From contig CAYRIZ010000001.1 in NCBI GenBank assembly GCA_964424565.1, positions 33,694 through 97,693 on the forward strand: 64,000 nucleotides of DNA. The letters run 5' to 3'. This document shows, in pieces, positions 1 to 8,933 of the stretch. A program made the position numbers and the translations under genes. The DNA is from Avisuccinivibrio sp964424565 (GTDB lineage Bacteria > Pseudomonadota > Gammaproteobacteria > Enterobacterales > Succinivibrionaceae). The notes beneath the pieces are model-generated. The model had not been told where the DNA came from. It ran no database searches and was given only the letters and a program-made list of their open reading frames with translations. Position 1 is the stretch's first letter; each line of letters opens with the position of its first letter.

Positions 1-1
1 C

Positions 2-1417
2 CTGCGCCGCTTCTACAGTCAGGAGGCCGGCATCAGCCTGTATGATCTGGTGGATTTGGGCTCCTCCGCCGTCAGCCGCGGCATCTGCTCCATCCCCTTT
101 ACCAATGCCCGCAACGGCGAGGTGGTGTATTTTCCCATCAACCTGCTGGACAACCTCTACGGCTCCAACGGCATGAGCGCCGGCAATACGCAGTTTGAGG
201 CCCTGACTCAGGCGCTATCCGAGATCATAGAGCGCTACGTCAAGAGGGAAATCATCAGCAAGGGACTGGCCCTGCCGCCCATTCCCGATCACATTCTGCG
301 CCTCAATCAGACTTCCTATGAAACCCTGCAGGGTCTGCAGGGCGACAATATCAAGGTAATCTGCTACGACGCCTCCCTGGGCGGGCGCTTCCCTGTCATC
401 TGCGCGGTGCTGTTCAATCAGTCCAATGGTACCTGTGCCGCCGCCTTCGGGGCCCATCCCATTTTTGCCGTAGCCTTGGAGCGCACCTTAACCGAGCTGA
501 TGCAGGGCCGCTCCTTTATGGATTTGGACAGCTTTGATGAACCCAGCTTCGATCTGGAAATGTGTGCCGATCCGGTCAATCTGGAAGGTCACTTCGTCTC
601 CTCCACCGGCCTGCTGCCCCTGCGCATGTTCAAGGATCAGCCTGACTTTAAGTTCGTGCACTGGGATTTCAACAGCACCACCCACGATCAGTACAAGGCC
701 CTGCGCTACATGATAGACAAGCTGGGCTTTGAGATTTATGTGCGCGCTTATCATGGTCTGGGAGTTCCGGCCTACCGCGTGATCGTGCCCGGCATGTCCG
801 AGGTTTATCCCCTGGATGATCTCAGCTGGAACAATCTGGCTCAGGCGGCAGATTATCAGGAAGATCTGCTCTCGCTGCCCGCCGGCACGGAAACCCCGGA
901 AGCTTATGCCCGCTATCTGGAGGAGCTGGAGGAAAACGCCCCCTTTGCCGATGAGGATTTGATCGCCCCGGCTCTGGGCATCCTGACCGAGCCCGGCACT
1001 CCCTGGGCACAGCTGCGCGCCGGCGAGCTCAAATGCCTGCTGGCCCTGGCAGCAGGTGACTGGGACAAAGCCCTGGAATACGCCGGCTGGACCTGCAGAT
1101 TCAATCAGCATGAGTTCAAATTAAACCGCCTGACCTTTTACCGCTGCCTGATTCGGGCCCTGGAGCTGAAGACCAGGCAGGATCTGCAGGAGGCAGAATA
1201 CAGCCGGACGCTGGAGCTCATTTACGGCCCCGCCGTCACCGCCCAGGTGCTGGCCCATATCAGCGGCACAGCCAAATTCAACGGCCTGGTGCCCTCCAGC
1301 CCCAATCTGGAGAATTTTGCCGATCATCAGGCCCTGCTGGCCGTGTTCAAAAAGGTCAAACAGACCGAGCTGGACTATGCCCGCAGCCAGCAGACTACAG
1401 ACACAGCCGCCGGCTGA
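2..1417 (+). CDS. ycaO: YcaO family protein, 5' end cut off by the window
   Basis: YcaO-domain protein, an ATP-dependent enzyme family; E. coli YcaO is linked to beta-methylthiolation of ribosomal protein S12. The frame is open from base 2, so the true start lies outside; about 471 residues remain against roughly 586 in E. coli. The core stretch with AVSRGICSIPF and NLLDNLYGSNGMSAGNT (residues about 20-60 of the visible part) matches E. coli YcaO closely, and the helical C-terminal part is complete to the stop. A GTG at base 50 is internal. lolB follows after 14 bp, suggesting co-transcription. Identification is firm; the exact substrate is inferred from the E. coli homologue. Confidence 0.9.
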   Translation: MRRFYSQEAGISLYDLVDLGSSAVSRGICSIPFTNARNGEVVYFPINLLDNLYGSNGMSAGNTQFEALTQALSEIIERYVKREIISKGLALPPIPDHILRLNQTSYETLQGLQGDNIKVICYDASLGGRFPVICAVLFNQSNGTCAAAFGAHPIFAVALERTLTELMQGRSFMDLDSFDEPSFDLEMCADPVNLEGHFVSSTGLLPLRMFKDQPDFKFVHWDFNSTTHDQYKALRYMIDKLGFEIYVRAYHGLGVPAYRVIVPGMSEVYPLDDLSWNNLAQAADYQEDLLSLPAGTETPEAYARYLEELEENAPFADEDLIAPALGILTEPGTPWAQLRAGELKCLLALAAGDWDKALEYAGWTCRFNQHEFKLNRLTFYRCLIRALELKTRQDLQEAEYSRTLELIYGPAVTAQVLAHISGTAKFNGLVPSSPNLENFADHQALLAVFKKVKQTELDYARSQQTTDTAAG

Positions 1418-1431
1418 AGCGCAAAGCAAAG

Positions 1432-2025
1432 ATGATGAAAAAATCAATTGCCGCCGTACTGGGACTGGCCGCCGCGCTGATTTTGGGCGGCTGTCAGAGC
1501 GGACTGGAGAGCACAGCCGTCAGCACCGATGCGGCCTACTGGCAGCAGATGCAGCAGAAATTGTCTGCAGTAAGTCACCTGAGCCTGCGCGGCCGGCTGG
1601 GGCTGAGCGGCGAAACCCGCTTTTCCGCCAATTTTGCGCTGATTTGTGACCAGGACCGCCTGCAGCTGACCTTAAGCTCGCCCTTCGGCCTGACCCTGGC
1701 CCGGCTGGAGGCCACGGCGCAGGGAGCCTTTTTGGATGACGGCACGCAGATCCTGTCCGCTCCATCGGCAGATTTACTGCTGCTGCAGCTGCTCGGCCGC
1801 TCCATTCCGGCAGAGCGGCTGCGGGACATCATTCTGGGGCTTGATGCCGATCAGGCACAAACCTCCCCGCAGGGCCAGCTGCTCTCCGCCCTGTACTCAG
1901 GATTTGCCGTCAGCTACGATCGCTACAGCGAATTTCGCGGTTATGCCCTGCCCACCCTGCTGACCGTACAGCAGAATGACATCACTCTCCGGCTCAGCAT
2001 CAGTGAGGTACTGGAAATTGACTGA
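1432..2025 (+). CDS. lolB: Outer-membrane lipoprotein receptor LolB
   Basis: LolB takes lipoproteins from the periplasmic carrier LolA and inserts them in the outer membrane. The 197-residue product starts with a lipoprotein signal peptide whose lipobox is LGGC, with Cys21 as acylation site and Gln at +2, consistent with outer-membrane retention. Length is close to that of E. coli LolB (about 207). It lies in the conserved order lolB-ispE-prs, which is the strongest evidence since LolB sequences diverge. Two adjacent ATGs (1432, 1435) are possible starts and no clear Shine-Dalgarno is seen, so translation may be coupled to ycaO upstream. The 3' end overlaps the start of ispE. Confidence 0.9.
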   Translation: MMKKSIAAVLGLAAALILGGCQSGLESTAVSTDAAYWQQMQQKLSAVSHLSLRGRLGLSGETRFSANFALICDQDRLQLTLSSPFGLTLARLEATAQGAFLDDGTQILSAPSADLLLLQLLGRSIPAERLRDIILGLDADQAQTSPQGQLLSALYSGFAVSYDRYSEFRGYALPTLLTVQQNDITLRLSISEVLEID

Positions 2026-2914
2026 AACACTGAAACTGCTCTCCCCCTGCAAGCTTAATTTGTTTTTGTACATTACCGGCCGCCGTCCGGACGGCTATCA
2101 CAATCTGCAGACCTTGTTCACCATTCTGGACTACGGCGATGAGATGAGCTTTACTGCCGATCCCAGCGGCAGCCTGAGCCTGCAGGGTCCCTTCAGCTTC
2201 CCTCCTGAGCAGAACACCATCATCAAAGCGCTGCATTTACTGCGGCAGGAAGCTGCAGCCGCAGGTCACGATACCAGCCGGCTGGGCCTTAAGATCGCAG
2301 TGGACAAGCGCATTCCTGAAGGCGGCGGCCTGGGCGGTGGATCTTCCAATGCCGCCACGGCCCTGCTGGCGGCCAATGCCCTGTGGGGACTGAATTTCCC
2401 TGAAGACAAACTGCTGCAGCTGGGAGTCAGGATAGGCGCCGATGTGCCCATCTTCATCAAGGGCTGTCCCTGCTTTGCCGCCGGGGTGGGAGAGCAGCTT
2501 ACTCCCGTGGATCTGCCGGAGCGCTGGTATGTCACGGCCGCCCCGGAAAACTGCCGGGTCAATACCGGGCAGGCTTTTGCCGACCCCGAGCTCCGGCGCG
2601 ACAGTCCGGTACGCTCCTACAGCGAACTGCTCTCTGCCGGCTGGCATAATGATTTTACGGATACTGTGGTCAAAAAATATGCAGCAATTGGACACCTATG
2701 GTCTATACTGATAAAATACGCGCCACCGCATCTTTCCGGCAGCGGAGCCTCCTGTTTTATTGAGTTTGCAGACCGGGACGAGGCCTACAGAGCCTATACT
2801 CAGCTGCAGCAGCTGCACCGCGGACCAGTCTTCATGGCCCGCAGCGTTAAATGCTCTCCTGTCGTGAACATCTTGCGCAACATGAACATGTATTCCTCTA
2901 TTCCAAAGGTTTAA
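2018..2914 (+). CDS. ispE: 4-diphosphocytidyl-2-C-methyl-D-erythritol kinase IspE
   Basis: GHMP-family kinase that phosphorylates CDP-methylerythritol in the MEP isoprenoid pathway. The substrate-binding start CKLNLFLYITGRRPDGYH and the glycine-rich ATP loop PEGGGLGGGSSNAAT (about residues 100-114) are intact. The frame is open from an ATG at 1976. The TTG at 2018 is chosen because GAGG lies 9 nt upstream and because the resulting N-terminus fits the family; it gives 298 residues and overlaps lolB by 8 bp. GTG 2003 and ATG 1976 are alternatives. It is followed 2 bp later by prs, as in enterobacteria. IspG of the same pathway is encoded near 55 kb. Confidence 0.93.
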   Translation: MTETLKLLSPCKLNLFLYITGRRPDGYHNLQTLFTILDYGDEMSFTADPSGSLSLQGPFSFPPEQNTIIKALHLLRQEAAAAGHDTSRLGLKIAVDKRIPEGGGLGGGSSNAATALLAANALWGLNFPEDKLLQLGVRIGADVPIFIKGCPCFAAGVGEQLTPVDLPERWYVTAAPENCRVNTGQAFADPELRRDSPVRSYSELLSAGWHNDFTDTVVKKYAAIGHLWSILIKYAPPHLSGSGASCFIEFADRDEAYRAYTQLQQLHRGPVFMARSVKCSPVVNILRNMNMYSSIPKV

Positions 2915-2916
2915 TT

Positions 2917-3870
2917 ATGGCTGATATGAAGCTGTTTGCGGGCAATGCGACGCCGGAACTGGCCAGGCGCATAGCCGCACGTTTATACACCAGACTGGGC
3001 AATGCCACAGTTGACAGATTTTCAGATGGAGAGATCCACGTACAGATCAATGAGAATGTACGCGGCTGCGACATCTTCATCATTCAGTCAACCTGTGCCC
3101 CGGCCAATGACAACATCATGGAACTCGTAGTCATGATCGATGCCATGCGCCGCGCTTCTGCAGGCCGCATCACTGCCGTCGTCCCCTATTTCGGCTATGC
3201 CCGTCAGGATCGCCGGCTGAGATCAGCCAGAGTGCCCATCACCGCCAAGGTGATAGCCGACTTCCTCTCCAGCGTAGGTGTAGACCGCGTACTCACCGTG
3301 GATCTGCATGCCGAGCAGATTCAGGGCTTCTTTGATGTGCCTGTGGACAACTGCTTCTCCTCCCAGATTTTTGTGGAGGACATGCTCCAGCAGAATCTGA
3401 CCAATCCGGTGATCGTCTCTCCGGACATGGGCGGTGTGGTCCGTGCCCGCGCCATAGCCAAGCTGCTCAACAATGCCGATATTGCCATCATCGACAAGCG
3501 CCGTCCGCGCCCGAATGTGTCCGAGGTCATGCACCTCATAGGTGAAGTCAAGGATCGTGACTGCATCATAGTAGATGACATCATCGACACCGGCGGCACC
3601 TTATGCAAGTGCGCCGATGCCTTAAAGGATCGCGGCGCCCTGCACGTCATGGCCTATGCCACCCACCCGGTGCTCTCCGGCGATGCCGTCAAGAACTTAA
3701 GCAACTCCAAGCTCGACGAGCTGGTAGTCTCCGATTCCATTCCGGCCACCGGCCCCATAGCCAAACTGGAGAAGATCCGTTACTTAACTCTGGCTCCCAT
3801 GCTGGCTGAGGCCATCCGCCGCATCAGCAATGAAGAAAGTATTTCTGCCATGTTCCAGCAGGAAGTCTGA
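2917..3870 (+). CDS. prs: Ribose-phosphate pyrophosphokinase (PRPP synthetase)
   Basis: Makes PRPP from ribose-5-phosphate and ATP for purine, pyrimidine, histidine, tryptophan and NAD synthesis. The product has 317 residues (315 in E. coli) and is very close to E. coli Prs throughout, with the N-terminal start MADMKLFAGNATPELA, the YFGYARQDR flexible-loop region and the PRPP-binding motif VDDIIDTGGT. ATG 2917 is chosen over the frame's earlier start because it matches the family N-terminus and has AAAGG upstream. A consumer of PRPP, pncB, lies at 32.8 kb. Confidence 0.98.
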   Translation: MADMKLFAGNATPELARRIAARLYTRLGNATVDRFSDGEIHVQINENVRGCDIFIIQSTCAPANDNIMELVVMIDAMRRASAGRITAVVPYFGYARQDRRLRSARVPITAKVIADFLSSVGVDRVLTVDLHAEQIQGFFDVPVDNCFSSQIFVEDMLQQNLTNPVIVSPDMGGVVRARAIAKLLNNADIAIIDKRRPRPNVSEVMHLIGEVKDRDCIIVDDIIDTGGTLCKCADALKDRGALHVMAYATHPVLSGDAVKNLSNSKLDELVVSDSIPATGPIAKLEKIRYLTLAPMLAEAIRRISNEESISAMFQQEV

Positions 3871-3882
3871 TTTGTCTGAGGT

Positions 3883-3902
3883 CCTGCTGCTCCGGCGGCA
3901 GG
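3883..3902 (+). terminator. Possible hairpin after prs
   Basis: CCTGCTG and CGGCAGG can pair (7 bp, one G-U) around a 6-base loop just after the prs stop codon. There is no T-run behind it, so it may only stabilise the 3' end. It lies between the convergent prs and deoR-family genes. Confidence 0.25.
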
Positions 3903-3991
3903 GCTGTTCCCATCCCTTCAATTCTCCTCTTTTTCCCGCTTCCACTGCTCTTTTTTCCTTTGCTGCGGCAGCAGATGAGATGGTCTTTGGC

Positions 3992-4789
3992 TCAGCCTAC
4001 CTGCTCAATGCGTGCCACCTTGAGGTAAGGAGTCAGATGATCTCCTCTGGTGGTAATAATGGTCATGTCATCAATTCTGCAGAAGGACACGGCAGTATCG
4101 ATGCCGAATTTGGAATGATCCGAGAGCAGATAATTCTGCGGACAACGTTCGATCACTGCACTCTTAATGGCAGCATCCTCGCCGTCGGTGGTGGAGATGC
4201 CGCCCCTGATGGTAATGCCCAGCGCGCCGAAAAAGGCTATGGAAAAGTTGAAGCGGCGCAGAAATTCCAGCGTATAGCAGCCCTGCAGTCCCTCGGTCAG
4301 CTGTTTGATGTGACCCGGGGCTATATTGGCATTCATGCCGGAGCGGGTGAGCACCATGGCCTGCTTGAGGCCTATGGTGATATAGGTGGCACTGCGCTCG
4401 GTGATGTACTCGCACATCTTTTCGGTGGTGGAGCCGGAATCTATAAAGACCAGATCATTGGGCTTGATCAGCGAGGCGGCATACATGCCTATTTTTTCCT
4501 TTTCCTTGGAAAAAAGTCCGTAGCGGCGATCGATTAATTCCTCACCACGCCCCAGGATGGCAGAAGAGGACTCAGCTCCGCCGCGCACCAGCTTAATCAG
4601 CCCGCGCTTGTTCAGCTCGTTGAGATCCCGCCTGAGGGTGGATTCGGAAATCCCTATGGCCTCAATCAGATCGGGGAAGGACATACGGGTATTCTCGTTG
4701 ATAAGTTTTATGATTTTTTCCTGGCGATCGCGGATCAACATCGTGCTGTGTTCCAATGTATTTGTTTTAACTGAGGTCTGAGAGTTCAT
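3992..4789 (-). CDS. DeoR-family transcriptional regulator, likely of the allose operon
   Basis: DeoR-type repressor: an N-terminal winged helix-turn-helix (RDRQEKIIKLI through ISESTLRRDLNELNKRG) followed by a sugar-phosphate-sensing DeoR C-terminal domain with the phrase FIDSGSTTEKM. It is transcribed away from alsBACEK, so control of that operon is the natural inference; the ligand would be a sugar phosphate. ATG 4789 gives 265 residues. ATG 4741 (MLIRDRQEKI) gives 249, looks more like the family start and has GGAA upstream, so it is equally possible. The E. coli allose operon uses an RpiR-type repressor instead, so the regulator type differs here. Confidence 0.88.
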   Translation of the reverse strand: MNSQTSVKTNTLEHSTMLIRDRQEKIIKLINENTRMSFPDLIEAIGISESTLRRDLNELNKRGLIKLVRGGAESSSAILGRGEELIDRRYGLFSKEKEKIGMYAASLIKPNDLVFIDSGSTTEKMCEYITERSATYITIGLKQAMVLTRSGMNANIAPGHIKQLTEGLQGCYTLEFLRRFNFSIAFFGALGITIRGGISTTDGEDAAIKSAVIERCPQNYLLSDHSKFGIDTAVSFCRIDDMTIITTRGDHLTPYLKVARIEQVG

Positions 4790-5253
4790 CTTATCTGATT
4801 TTCCAAATCCCGCAACGCAGGCATGTCGTAAAAACTCAAATAATGTCAAATACTGGTGAAGCAAATGACAAAGTTTTTGTGACCGACCGGCCGGTCGCTG
4901 TCTTATGACAAATTACAACTAATTTCTGAAAGTTTACGAAATTTTATGACATGTTCTGAGTGATTTTGCTCTAAATTTGAAGTTTTACTTCCTGGCGGCA
5001 ACCTGACTATTTAATTCTCTAAAAAATAAAAAATTCCTTATATTTCAAATAGTTAATAAAAATTCATCCCGTAAACCCCCGCTTACCTCCATTTTTTCTC
5101 CGTAAAAAATCTGCAATACACTTAACACTTTTTGATAATTTATAAAACATTTTGGCATTGTTTTGAAGTTTTGTGACGTAAATTAAACTTTAAATGAAAG
5201 ATACTGCATAAGATCTGTGCATCTTTTGACATTTCTTGAACTGTGGAGCTTGC
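4790..5253. promoter_or_regulatory. Divergent promoter/operator region between deoR-like gene and alsB
   Basis: This 464-bp region has no gene and is much more AT-rich than its surroundings. ATGACA occurs at 4865-4870, 4905-4910 and 4946-4951, spaced 40 and 41 bp, with the inverted form TGTCA at 4844-4848. A perfect 14-bp palindrome CGACCGGCCGGTCG lies at 4884-4897, between the first two copies. A TTGACA sits at 5226-5231, near the alsB start. A-rich tracts occupy about 5018-5060. These are natural candidates for the DeoR-type operator, but no promoter hexamer pair can be assigned with confidence. Confidence 0.5.
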
Positions 5254-6207
5254 ATGATGATGAAAAAGTGCCTTAAGACCGGCCTGAGTCTCCTGGCCGC
5301 CGCCGTACTCTCCTGCGGAGCAGTATCTACCGCCTCAGCTGCCGCCGATGATGCCGATTACGCAGTAGTGCTCAAAGTTTTCTCTTCTGAGTTCTGGCAG
5401 AGCATGAAGGAAGGTGTGGAAGCCGAAGCACAGCGTCTGGGCGTCAAGGTTGATATTTATGCCGCCAATTCCGAAGACGATGTGGAAGGTCAGACCACAA
5501 TCATGGAAAACGCCGTCAATCAGGGCTACAAGGGCATAGCCTTTGCCCCCATCTCCCCGGACAATCTCAACCCGGCCATAGCCGACGCCACCTCCCGCGG
5601 CATAGTGATTGTAAATATTGATGAGCTGGTGAATCTGAACAGCCTCAATGCCCTGGGCGGCAAGGTCTACGCCATAGTAGCCACCGACAATGTGGATGTG
5701 GGCCGCATGGGTGCCCAGTACATCATCGACCGCATAGGCGGTCAGGGCAAAGTAGCCATCATCGAGGGCAAGGCCGGCACGGCCTCAGGTGAGGACCGCC
5801 GCATGGGCGCTGCTACAGCCTTTGCAGCCGCCGCTCCGGGCATAGAGCTGGTGGAAAGTCAGCCGGCTGACTGGGATCGCACCAAAGCCTATGACATAGC
5901 TACCAACTACATCAGCAAATATCCCGATCTGGCCGGCATCTACTGCTGCAATGACACCATGGCCATGGGCGCCCAGGCAGCGGTGAACGCCTCCGGGGCC
6001 AATGTGCTGGTGGTAGGCACTGACGGCAATTCAGATGCCGTGGAATCTGTAATGCGCGGCGAGCTGGCCGCTACGGTAAGACAGCTGCCGGCCGATGTGG
6101 GTGCCATGGGTCTGCGCAGTCTGGTGGAAGCAGTACAAAGCGGTGCTGAAGCTCCGGAAAAACCGGTACCGCAGATGGTTAAGGCAGAGCTGGTGATCAA
6201 GCAGTAA
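5254..6207 (+). CDS. alsB: D-allose ABC transporter substrate-binding protein
   Basis: Periplasmic sugar-binding protein (peripla_BP_4 type) with a signal peptide of about 30 residues (three Met, KK, then a hydrophobic core ending in ASA). It resembles E. coli AlsB along its length, including YKGIAFAPISPDNL, IVNIDE, VAIIEGKAGTASGE and ESQPADWDRTKA. The three consecutive ATGs (5254, 5257, 5260) leave the exact start open; GGAG at 5245-5248 favours 5254 or 5257. First gene of the allose operon, separated from alsA by a terminator-like hairpin, which fits the higher need for binding protein. Substrate is inferred from homology and from alsE and alsK downstream. Confidence 0.92.
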   Translation: MMMKKCLKTGLSLLAAAVLSCGAVSTASAAADDADYAVVLKVFSSEFWQSMKEGVEAEAQRLGVKVDIYAANSEDDVEGQTTIMENAVNQGYKGIAFAPISPDNLNPAIADATSRGIVIVNIDELVNLNSLNALGGKVYAIVATDNVDVGRMGAQYIIDRIGGQGKVAIIEGKAGTASGEDRRMGAATAFAAAAPGIELVESQPADWDRTKAYDIATNYISKYPDLAGIYCCNDTMAMGAQAAVNASGANVLVVGTDGNSDAVESVMRGELAATVRQLPADVGAMGLRSLVEAVQSGAEAPEKPVPQMVKAELVIKQ

Positions 6208-6228
6208 GTAATTCACCGCACCACACAG

Positions 6229-6258
6229 GCAGGGCAGAAAGGTATGCCCTGCTTTTTT
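6229..6258 (+). terminator. Intercistronic terminator/attenuator between alsB and alsA
   Basis: GCAGGGCA (6229-6236) pairs perfectly with TGCCCTGC (6245-6252) around an 8-base loop and is followed directly by six T. It is a good intrinsic terminator placed inside the operon, expected to reduce transcription of alsA and later genes relative to alsB. Confidence 0.8.
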
Positions 6259-6279
6259 ACAGTTTGAGCGGAGAGAAAC

Positions 6280-7809
6280 ATGGTACAGCCTTTAGTGGAA
6301 ATGAAGCATATCCACAAAAGCTTCAACGGCGTGCCGGCATTGAAGGACATTTCCTTTGATGTGCTGCCGGGAGAAGTACATGTGCTGTTGGGAGAGAACG
6401 GGGCCGGCAAATCCACCCTGATGAAGATCCTAAGCGGCGCATATACCCCCACCTCCGGTGACATTGTCATCAACGGCATGACTTATCACAGCCTGACCCC
6501 GAAACTGGCCCAGGCCTTGGGTATCAGCATTATTTATCAGGAACTGAGCATCATCAATGAGCTCAGCATTGAGGAGAACATCTTTCTGGGGCGTCTGCCC
6601 ATGCAGAAGGCCGGCCCCCTGCAGGTAGTGAACAACAAACATTTGCATGAGCGCACCAGGCAGCTGATCCAAAGCATAGATCTGCAGGCAGATCCGCAGA
6701 CCCCGGCCGGGCAGCTGAGCATCTCGGAAAAACAGATGATCGAGATCGTCAAGGCTGTGGCCTTCAATGCCCAGGTCATAGTAATGGACGAACCCACTTC
6801 CTCCCTGACCGACAAGGAAGTGGAGCGGCTGTTTGCCATAGTGCGCAAACTCAAGCAGGCCGGCCACGGCATAGTCTACATCAGCCACAAACTGCGTGAA
6901 CTGCAGGAGATCGGAGACCGCATTACCGTCCTCAAGGACGGCGTTTCAGTGGGCACCCGCGACGCCGGCAATGTAACAGTGGATGAATTAATCCGCATGA
7001 TGGTGGGCCGCGAGGTCAATGCCCACTATCTGGCGGCCAATCCCATCAGCAGGGAGAGCAGGGACAAAATCCTGGAAGTACGGGGCTTAAACCGCAAGGA
7101 CGGCACCATACATGATGTGAGCTTCGATCTTTATAAAGGAGAAGTGCTGGGCTTTTCCGGACTGGTCGGCGCCGGACGCACGGAAACCATGTGTGCGATC
7201 TATGGAGCGGCTCCCCTGGCCTCTGGCGAGGTGATCCTCAAAGGCAGGAAACTTAACATCAAAACCCCTTTTGATGCCCTGCAGGAAGGCATAGGCCTGC
7301 TGACGGAAAACCGCCGGGAAACCGGTTTCTTCAAGAACTTCAGCATATCCCGCAACATTATCCTGAGCCGGCAGCTGCAGCACGCCCGTTTCGGCGGTGT
7401 CTGGGGCATGGTCGATGACAGTCAGGAAAATACTGTCGCCCAAAAGATGATTGATGAGCTGCAGATTAAATGCGTTGGCCCGCAGCAGCTTATCACCGAA
7501 CTTTCAGGCGGCAATCAGCAGAAATGTATTTTAGCAAAATGGATGGCCTCGCAGGTACAGCTGGTGATTTTCGACGAGCCTACCAAGGGCATTGACATAG
7601 GTACCAAGGCGGAAATCTACAAGCTGATGCGGGCGCTGGTCGATCAGGGCATAGGCGTCATCGTGGTCTCCTCTGAACTGCCGGAGCTGCTGGCAGTGTG
7701 TGACCGCATCATAGTGATGAAGGAAGGCGCCGTTACCGCCGAATTTACCTCAGATCTCGCAACGGAAGAAAAACTCGTCAAGGCCGCCACCGTCGGCCGG
7801 GAGAACTAA
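6280..7809 (+). CDS. alsA: D-allose ABC transporter ATP-binding protein
   Basis: Fused double ATPase of the carbohydrate-uptake CUT2 class, 509 residues as in E. coli AlsA (510). The first half has Walker A GENGAGKST at 38-46, a Q-loop at IIYQE and Walker B VIVMDEPTSSL near 166-175, but a degenerate signature (QLSISEKQ). The second half has a degenerate P-loop (GLVGAGRTE), a full ABC signature LSGGNQQK and Walker B LVIFDEPTKGID. This pairing of complementary half-sites is normal for the class. SD GGAGAG precedes ATG 6280. Works with AlsC and AlsB to import allose. Confidence 0.94.
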   Translation: MVQPLVEMKHIHKSFNGVPALKDISFDVLPGEVHVLLGENGAGKSTLMKILSGAYTPTSGDIVINGMTYHSLTPKLAQALGISIIYQELSIINELSIEENIFLGRLPMQKAGPLQVVNNKHLHERTRQLIQSIDLQADPQTPAGQLSISEKQMIEIVKAVAFNAQVIVMDEPTSSLTDKEVERLFAIVRKLKQAGHGIVYISHKLRELQEIGDRITVLKDGVSVGTRDAGNVTVDELIRMMVGREVNAHYLAANPISRESRDKILEVRGLNRKDGTIHDVSFDLYKGEVLGFSGLVGAGRTETMCAIYGAAPLASGEVILKGRKLNIKTPFDALQEGIGLLTENRRETGFFKNFSISRNIILSRQLQHARFGGVWGMVDDSQENTVAQKMIDELQIKCVGPQQLITELSGGNQQKCILAKWMASQVQLVIFDEPTKGIDIGTKAEIYKLMRALVDQGIGVIVVSSELPELLAVCDRIIVMKEGAVTAEFTSDLATEEKLVKAATVGREN

Positions 7810-7812
7810 ATC

Positions 7813-8802
7813 ATGAGCAAAAATATTCAGGACATCCAGGCTAAAAAAGACTTTACCTACTACTGGGACAAATTCAGCACCGTATCGATCCTGCTTCTGC
7901 TGCTGGTGGTATTTTCCATAGTGGAACCCCGGGCCTTCATGTCGGTGAACAACTTTGTCAAAATCATTGAGCAGAGTTCCATCACCATTCTGATCGGCTG
8001 CGGTGAATTTTTCGCCATCCTGCTGGCCGGCATTGATTTGTCCGTAGGCTCGGTCATGGCCCTGACCGGCGTCTGCACGGCCAAAATGATGGCCGCCGGC
8101 ATTCATCCGCTGATCGCCGTCCTGCTGGGCACCATCTGCCTGGGCGCCCTCATTGGTTTCATCAACGGCTTTCTGGTCAACAAAACCGGCCTGCATCCCT
8201 TTATCATCACCATAGGCACCCTCTCCATATTCAGAGGCGTGACCATGATCGTGGCCAACTCCAGAACAGTGTCCGGTGTCCCGCCGGAATTTACCCGCAT
8301 GATAGGCGGCCGCCTGTTCGGTGTTCTGCCCTCGCCCATCATCATCTCCCTGCTGGCGGCCGGCGTGCTGTTCTTCATTACCATGAAGACGCAGTTCGGC
8401 CGCAATCTGTTTGCCATAGGCGGCAACCCGCAGTCTGCCTGGTATGCAGGTATTCACGTCAAGCGCCATGTGCTGCTGGCCTTCATGATCTCCGGTGTCT
8501 GCGCCGGCCTGGCCGGCATGGTCAATGTAGCCCGTCTGGGTGCGGCTGAACCCAATGCCGGTACTGGCTATGAAACCTTTGCCATTGCGGCAGCCGTCAT
8601 CGGCGGCACCAGTTTCTTCGGCGGCATAGGTTATATCCCCAAGGTGGTCATAGGCGGTCTCATCATAGGCGTCATCAACAATGGTCTGAACATGGCCGGT
8701 GTGTCCTCCTTCTATCAGCAGATCGCCATGGGTGCCCTGATTATTGTGGCCGTGACTTTGGACCGCTATTTCGGCGCCTCCTCCAAGGTGGGCATCAAGT
8801 AA
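7813..8802 (+). CDS. alsC: D-allose ABC transporter permease
   Basis: Inner-membrane permease of the CUT2 class with multiple hydrophobic helices and the family phrase LLAGIDLSVGSVMALTG. It has 329 residues, near E. coli AlsC (326). It begins 3 bp after alsA; the GGGAG near the end of alsA serves as ribosome-binding site. Late in the protein AIGGNPQSAWYAGI and VIGGTSFFGGIG match the ribose/allose permease pattern. Allose specificity is inferred from operon content. Confidence 0.93.
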   Translation: MSKNIQDIQAKKDFTYYWDKFSTVSILLLLLVVFSIVEPRAFMSVNNFVKIIEQSSITILIGCGEFFAILLAGIDLSVGSVMALTGVCTAKMMAAGIHPLIAVLLGTICLGALIGFINGFLVNKTGLHPFIITIGTLSIFRGVTMIVANSRTVSGVPPEFTRMIGGRLFGVLPSPIIISLLAAGVLFFITMKTQFGRNLFAIGGNPQSAWYAGIHVKRHVLLAFMISGVCAGLAGMVNVARLGAAEPNAGTGYETFAIAAAVIGGTSFFGGIGYIPKVVIGGLIIGVINNGLNMAGVSSFYQQIAMGALIIVAVTLDRYFGASSKVGIK

Positions 8803-8814
8803 GCCTTACCCCCT

Positions 8815-8901
8815 CCTGCCGCTGCCGCGGCAGGAACAGCTCAACCCTGCAACCCGAACAATTTCGTAACCATCGGCGGCCGGCCGTACTGCAGAGCCGC
8901 C
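8815..8901 (+). repeat. Pair of intercistronic stem-loops between alsC and alsE
   Basis: CCTGCCGC (8815-8822) and GCGGCAGG (8827-8834) form a perfect 8-bp stem with a TGCC loop. Further on GGCGGC (8875-8880) can pair with GCCGCC (8896-8901), with a CTGCAG in the loop. No T-runs follow, so these look like mRNA-stabilising or REP-like elements rather than terminators. Confidence 0.5.
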
Positions 8902-8933
8902 GCCGCGGATGGTGTTTTTTGGAGAAAATTACC

